Assembly: GCA_002431845.1 (NCBI GenBank)
Contig: DJEH01000112.1
Location: 1-27,311 of the forward strand
DNA length: 27,311 nucleotides
Direction: 5' to 3'
From: Prevotellaceae bacterium UBA5903
GTDB taxonomy: Bacteria; Bacteroidota; Bacteroidia; Bacteroidales; Bacteroidaceae
Each line of letters begins with the position of its first letter. Within the stretch, counting starts at the first letter, position 1. The position numbers and the translations under genes are program-made. The notes below the pieces were generated by a model, which worked only from the letters and a program-made list of their open reading frames with translations, was not told the DNA's origin and ran no database searches. Shown in pieces: positions 24,699-27,311 of this stretch.

Positions 24699-25397
24699 TT
24701 ACTCGCTTTTATTCTTCTTTTTAGGGGCATCAAATCCTTCAACGATGATTACAAATTCGCCTCGAGGCTCAGTTTGCTTAAAGTGTTCAAGCACTTCGGC
24801 AAGGCTCCCTCTCACGCTTTCTTCGTGGATTTTAGATATTTCACGACATGCCGAGCACTTTCTTTCAGCCCCAAATGTCTCTACAAATTGAGTAAGCGTT
24901 TTTACCACTCGATAGGGCGATTCGTAAAAAATCATTGTTCTTTGCTCCTCTTTCAAACTGCTGAGTCGGGTGGCTCGGCCTTTCTTTTGGGGCAAAAATC
25001 CCTCAAATGTAAAACGCTCACAAGGCAATCCCGAAGCCACCAAAGCGGGCACAAAGGCAGTAGCTCCAGGTAGGCATTGCACAGTTACACCGCGTGCAAC
25101 GCAAGCTCTAACAAGCATAAAACCAGGGTCTGATATAGCTGGTGTGCCTGCGTCAGAGATTAGTGCCATCGTCTCGCCTGCAGCCATGCGTGCGGCAAAG
25201 GCATCGGCGGTTTGGTGTTCGTTAAATTTATGATGCGAAACCAATTGGTTTTTAATTTCAAAGTGTTTGAGCAGTATGCCCGAGGTGCGTGTATCTTCGG
25301 CTAAAATCACGTCAACCTCTTTCAAAATGCGCAATGCTCTGAGTGTAATATCCTCAAGGTTGCCCACGGGTGTAGGCACCAAATATAATGTTCCCAT
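24699..25397 (-). CDS. rsmI: 16S rRNA (cytidine(1402)-2'-O)-methyltransferase RsmI
   Basis: This 232-residue protein starts MGTLYLVPTPVGNLEDITLR and continues AEDTRTSGILLKHFEI, MALISDAGTPAISDPGFMLV, CLPGATAFVPALVASGLP and FYESPYRVVKTLTQF, all in the order expected for RsmI, a tetrapyrrole-methylase-fold enzyme that 2'-O-methylates C1402 (E. coli numbering) of 16S rRNA. E. coli RsmI is about 286 residues; the shorter form without the C-terminal extension is usual in Bacteroidetes. The start is firm because the family opens MGxLYxVPTPVGN. A consensus promoter ends only 4 nt before the ATG, suggesting a leaderless mRNA. Confidence 0.95.
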   Translation of the reverse strand: MGTLYLVPTPVGNLEDITLRALRILKEVDVILAEDTRTSGILLKHFEIKNQLVSHHKFNEHQTADAFAARMAAGETMALISDAGTPAISDPGFMLVRACVARGVTVQCLPGATAFVPALVASGLPCERFTFEGFLPQKKGRATRLSSLKEEQRTMIFYESPYRVVKTLTQFVETFGAERKCSACREISKIHEESVRGSLAEVLEHFKQTEPRGEFVIIVEGFDAPKKKNKSE

Positions 25398-25401
25398 GGT
25401 G

Positions 25402-25432
25402 CAAATATATAGCTTATTTGAGATAGAACAAA
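25402..25432 (-). promoter_or_regulatory. promoter of rsmI, almost touching the start codon
   Basis: On the minus strand TTTG (25432-25429), a 19-bp spacer and TATATTTG (25409-25402) match the consensus. Only CACC separates the box from the ATG at 25397, so transcription would start at or within a base or two of the start codon. Confidence 0.6.
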
Positions 25433-25474
25433 CAAAATGATGTGCTTTTCAAGCATTTTTTGAAATAGAATAGA

Positions 25475-25482
25475 TATTTTTG
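25475..25482 (+). promoter_or_regulatory. -7 promoter element of the AI-2E-family gene
   Basis: TATTTTTG matches TAnnTTTG and lies 41 bp before the ATG at 25523. No TTTG at the right spacing was found, so the promoter is only half consensus. Confidence 0.5.
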
Positions 25483-25522
25483 CTTTTAAAATAAACTCAT
25501 ATTCACCAAAAATTAGATAAGC

Positions 25523-26854
25523 ATGAACAAAAATACAGACACACAGCAGCTTAATGCGCCAGAGTCCCCCTCTTCGGCCTCAGATGCCCCCTTTAAGTTT
25601 GGCGGAAAAAGTCCTATCACCTTCGATAGGTTTATTCGTGGTTTGATAGCGCTACTATTGATTGCAACGGCTGGTGGAATGCTCTATTTTTTGAGCGGAG
25701 TGCTCATTCCTTTTTTTGTAGCATGGGTAATAGCCTATTTGCTCTATCCGGTTGTACGATTCTTGCAGTATCGTTGTCATTTCAACAATCGCATTTTATC
25801 TATCATCGTCACCTTGATTGTTACGATAGGTGTATTAGTAGGTTTCTTCTACATTGTTGTGCCGCCAATGATCGACGAAATGTTGCATCTCAAGGATGTA
25901 GCATTGTCTTATTTGCAGAAAGGTGCCGACAATTCAACCATTCCCGTTGCGGTACGAACTTTTTTACACCACCATGTAAACGAGTATAAAATAGTGGAAT
26001 TGCTGCAGCAGTCTGACGTGGTGGATGCCATAAAAAACACTTTACCCAAGGTGTGGAATGTGTTGTGGAGCACGGCAGGCATAATAATGAATGTTGTTGC
26101 ATCGCTTATAGCCTTGTTATACTTATTGTTTATCCTTACCGACTACGAGAAGTATGCCAATGGTTGGATAAATTTTGTGCCTCGTTCAAAACGTGCCTTT
26201 GCCGCCCAGCTTGTGGCGGACATTGAGCATGGCATGGCGGGTTACTTTCGTGGCCAAGCGTTGGTAGCATTGAGCAACTGTGTGATGTTCTCCGTGGGTT
26301 TTCTCATCATCGGTTTTCCTGTACCCATAGGTTTGGGATGCTTGATTGGAGTGATAAGTTTTGTGCCTTACTTGCAAGTGGTGGGCATTGTCCCTGCAGC
26401 ATTGTTAGCATTGCTCAAGGCTGCCGAAACGGGCGAAAACTTTTGGTGGCTTTTATGCCTTGTTATTATTGTTTATTTGGTTGTTCAAGTGTTGCAAGAC
26501 ACCATTTTCACCCCACGCATCATGGGCAAAATTATGGGGCTTCCGCCTGCCATTATCCTACTTTCGCTCTCTGTTTGGGGCTATGCATTTGGCATCGTTG
26601 GGCTGATTTTGGCACTGCCCGTTACTACACTGTGCATATCTTACTATCGTAGGTATGTGGTAAATGGCAATGATAGCACACACCAAGCTTCGCTGCAAGA
26701 TGTATCGGGCAGTTACGACCAACTCGATGAGGAAACTATTGCGGTAGAAAAGGCTGCAGGAGTGTATATCGACAAGCCAAAGGAAAAAATGCCAAACACC
26801 TCTTCGCCTGCAGATAGCATTACAGAGCAAAGTAAGGATAAATCTCTTCAATAA
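25523..26854 (+). CDS. AI-2E/PerM-family membrane protein
   Basis: This 443-residue protein has the PF01594 plan. A hydrophilic N-terminus of about 40 residues is followed by paired membrane segments (ALLLIATAGGMLYFLSGVLI and FVAWVIAYLLYPVVRFLQYR) and a third at about 90-115. A periplasmic or cytoplasmic loop with VVPPMIDEMLHLKDVALSYL comes next. The second half has FRGQALVALSNCVMFSVGFL, GCLIGVISFVPYLQVVGIVP and QDTIFTPRIMGKIMGLPPAI, the most conserved blocks of the family. The tail after about 385 is polar and variable. Members export autoinducer-2 or act as sodium/proton antiporters; which applies here is not visible. It is a single gene, divergent from rsmI. Confidence 0.92.
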   Translation: MNKNTDTQQLNAPESPSSASDAPFKFGGKSPITFDRFIRGLIALLLIATAGGMLYFLSGVLIPFFVAWVIAYLLYPVVRFLQYRCHFNNRILSIIVTLIVTIGVLVGFFYIVVPPMIDEMLHLKDVALSYLQKGADNSTIPVAVRTFLHHHVNEYKIVELLQQSDVVDAIKNTLPKVWNVLWSTAGIIMNVVASLIALLYLLFILTDYEKYANGWINFVPRSKRAFAAQLVADIEHGMAGYFRGQALVALSNCVMFSVGFLIIGFPVPIGLGCLIGVISFVPYLQVVGIVPAALLALLKAAETGENFWWLLCLVIIVYLVVQVLQDTIFTPRIMGKIMGLPPAIILLSLSVWGYAFGIVGLILALPVTTLCISYYRRYVVNGNDSTHQASLQDVSGSYDQLDEETIAVEKAAGVYIDKPKEKMPNTSSPADSITEQSKDKSLQ

Positions 26855-26922
26855 CTATTGCACCTGCACTACAAAATCGTGAACTATTTTTGACATTTTG
26901 AATTGTTGAAATAGAAATGAAA

Positions 26923-26939
26923 TGTTAATAAAATTAACA
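26923..26939. repeat. operator-like palindrome TGTTAAT-N3-ATTAACA
   Basis: A perfect 7-bp inverted repeat with a 3-bp centre lies 69 bp after the AI-2E-family gene. Its size and symmetry suit a dimeric regulator, but no promoter is tied to it within the window. Confidence 0.4.
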
Positions 26940-27001
26940 GCCGTTTACATAAAATAGCAAAATAGTGTTGCTTTAAAGTATACATACGCATGCAAGAGGT
27001 G

Positions 27002-27111
27002 TAAGAACACGTATCCTAATCCCCTAAGGATACGTGTTCTTACCCCCTAAGGATACGTATCCTAACCCCCTAAGGATACGTGTTCTTACCTCCTAAGGAT
27101 ACGTATCCTTA
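27002..27111. repeat. array of five 18-bp palindromes with 23-bp period
   Basis: Five 18-bp units start at 27002, 27025, 27048, 27071 and 27094, exactly 23 bp apart. The last is a perfect palindrome, TAAGGATACGTATCCTTA. The others keep the ACGT centre and combine half-sites TAAGGATACGT (A) and TAAGAACACGT (B): B-A, A-B, A-A, A-B, A-A. Spacers are five bases each and C-rich: TCCCC, CCCCC, CCCCC, CCTCC. Each unit can form a hairpin, and units 1 and 2 pair with each other over 15 bp (TAAGAACACGTATCC with its complement). No gene overlaps it. The rest of 26855-27311 is AT-rich, with only an 8-bp inverted repeat at 27192-27224 otherwise noted. Confidence 0.85.
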
Positions 27112-27311
27112 TAAATAATGCTTACAAGAATTGGTTTGTTATAATACGTTTCTTGTTGATAATCAATGAGTTATGATAATGCTCTCAAAAATCGAAAAAT
27201 TTCGTCAAAGGTTTTGTTTTTCGAAAACGATGGATTTATGGCGTTTTAAATGTTCCATCTCTATGCTTTTTGTATTGAACGCTTTAAAGGTTCGGAATAG
27301 TAAAAAAGAAA

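Noticed and set aside
26998..27112. CRISPR array at the right end
   Set aside because: The units are palindromes of 18 bp with 5-bp, nearly identical spacers; CRISPR spacers are longer and unique, and no cas gene is present.

Overview
The window reads as a chromosomal segment of a Bacteroidales bacterium, most likely Prevotella or a close relative. The support is Bacteroidetes-type promoters (a -7 box TAnnTTTG, often with TTTG about 20 bp upstream), little use of Shine-Dalgarno sequences, and family content such as DUF3822, DUF4250, DUF6769-like and Rpn proteins and a secreted protein ending in a YDLSGRRV-type tail. No database was searched, so family names come from recognisable motifs and genus is an inference.

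Layout. (1) 1-5107 is a phosphate module: a PhoB-like response regulator and a truncated PhoR-like kinase on the minus strand, divergent from a PiT phosphate transporter with a PhoU-like tail and a phosphate-selective-porin-like protein on the plus strand. The intergenic region holds three 11-bp direct repeats placed like a Pho box in front of a -7 element. (2) 5129-5438 holds a terminator and a complete tRNA-Lys(TTT) transcription unit. (3) 5440-7791 is a gene-poor AT-rich stretch, a structured leader and an AspT/YidE-type transporter. (4) 7826-10252 (minus) is a large secreted protein followed by a 60-residue peptide, behind a promoter with a ten-G tract. (5) 10325-14026 (minus) is a housekeeping cluster: a RecD-like helicase, then DUF4250, VanZ-like, DUF3822 and RsmD. 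(6) 14068-16368 (minus) is a FucP-type sugar transporter and an Rpn-family nuclease with a tetrapeptide repeat tail. (7) 16510-22551 (minus) is a heavy-metal RND efflux operon (adaptor, pump, TolC-like channel), preceded by a His-rich small gene interrupted by an in-frame amber codon. (8) 22617-25397 (minus) is a small membrane protein, two adjacent lipoproteins and RsmI. (9) 25523-26854 (plus) is an AI-2E/PerM-family protein. (10) 26855-27311 has no gene but carries five 18-bp palindromes at an exact 23-bp period.

How the parts work together. The phosphate genes form a sensor, regulator, inner-membrane importer and outer-membrane channel for phosphate. The efflux genes form a tripartite pump across both membranes. 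RsmD and RsmI modify 16S rRNA. The most unusual items are the palindrome array at the right end, the amber-interrupted gene in front of the efflux operon, the homopolymeric G tracts near promoters, and the well-placed candidate Pho box. No CRISPR array, integrase, insertion sequence or prophage was recognised.
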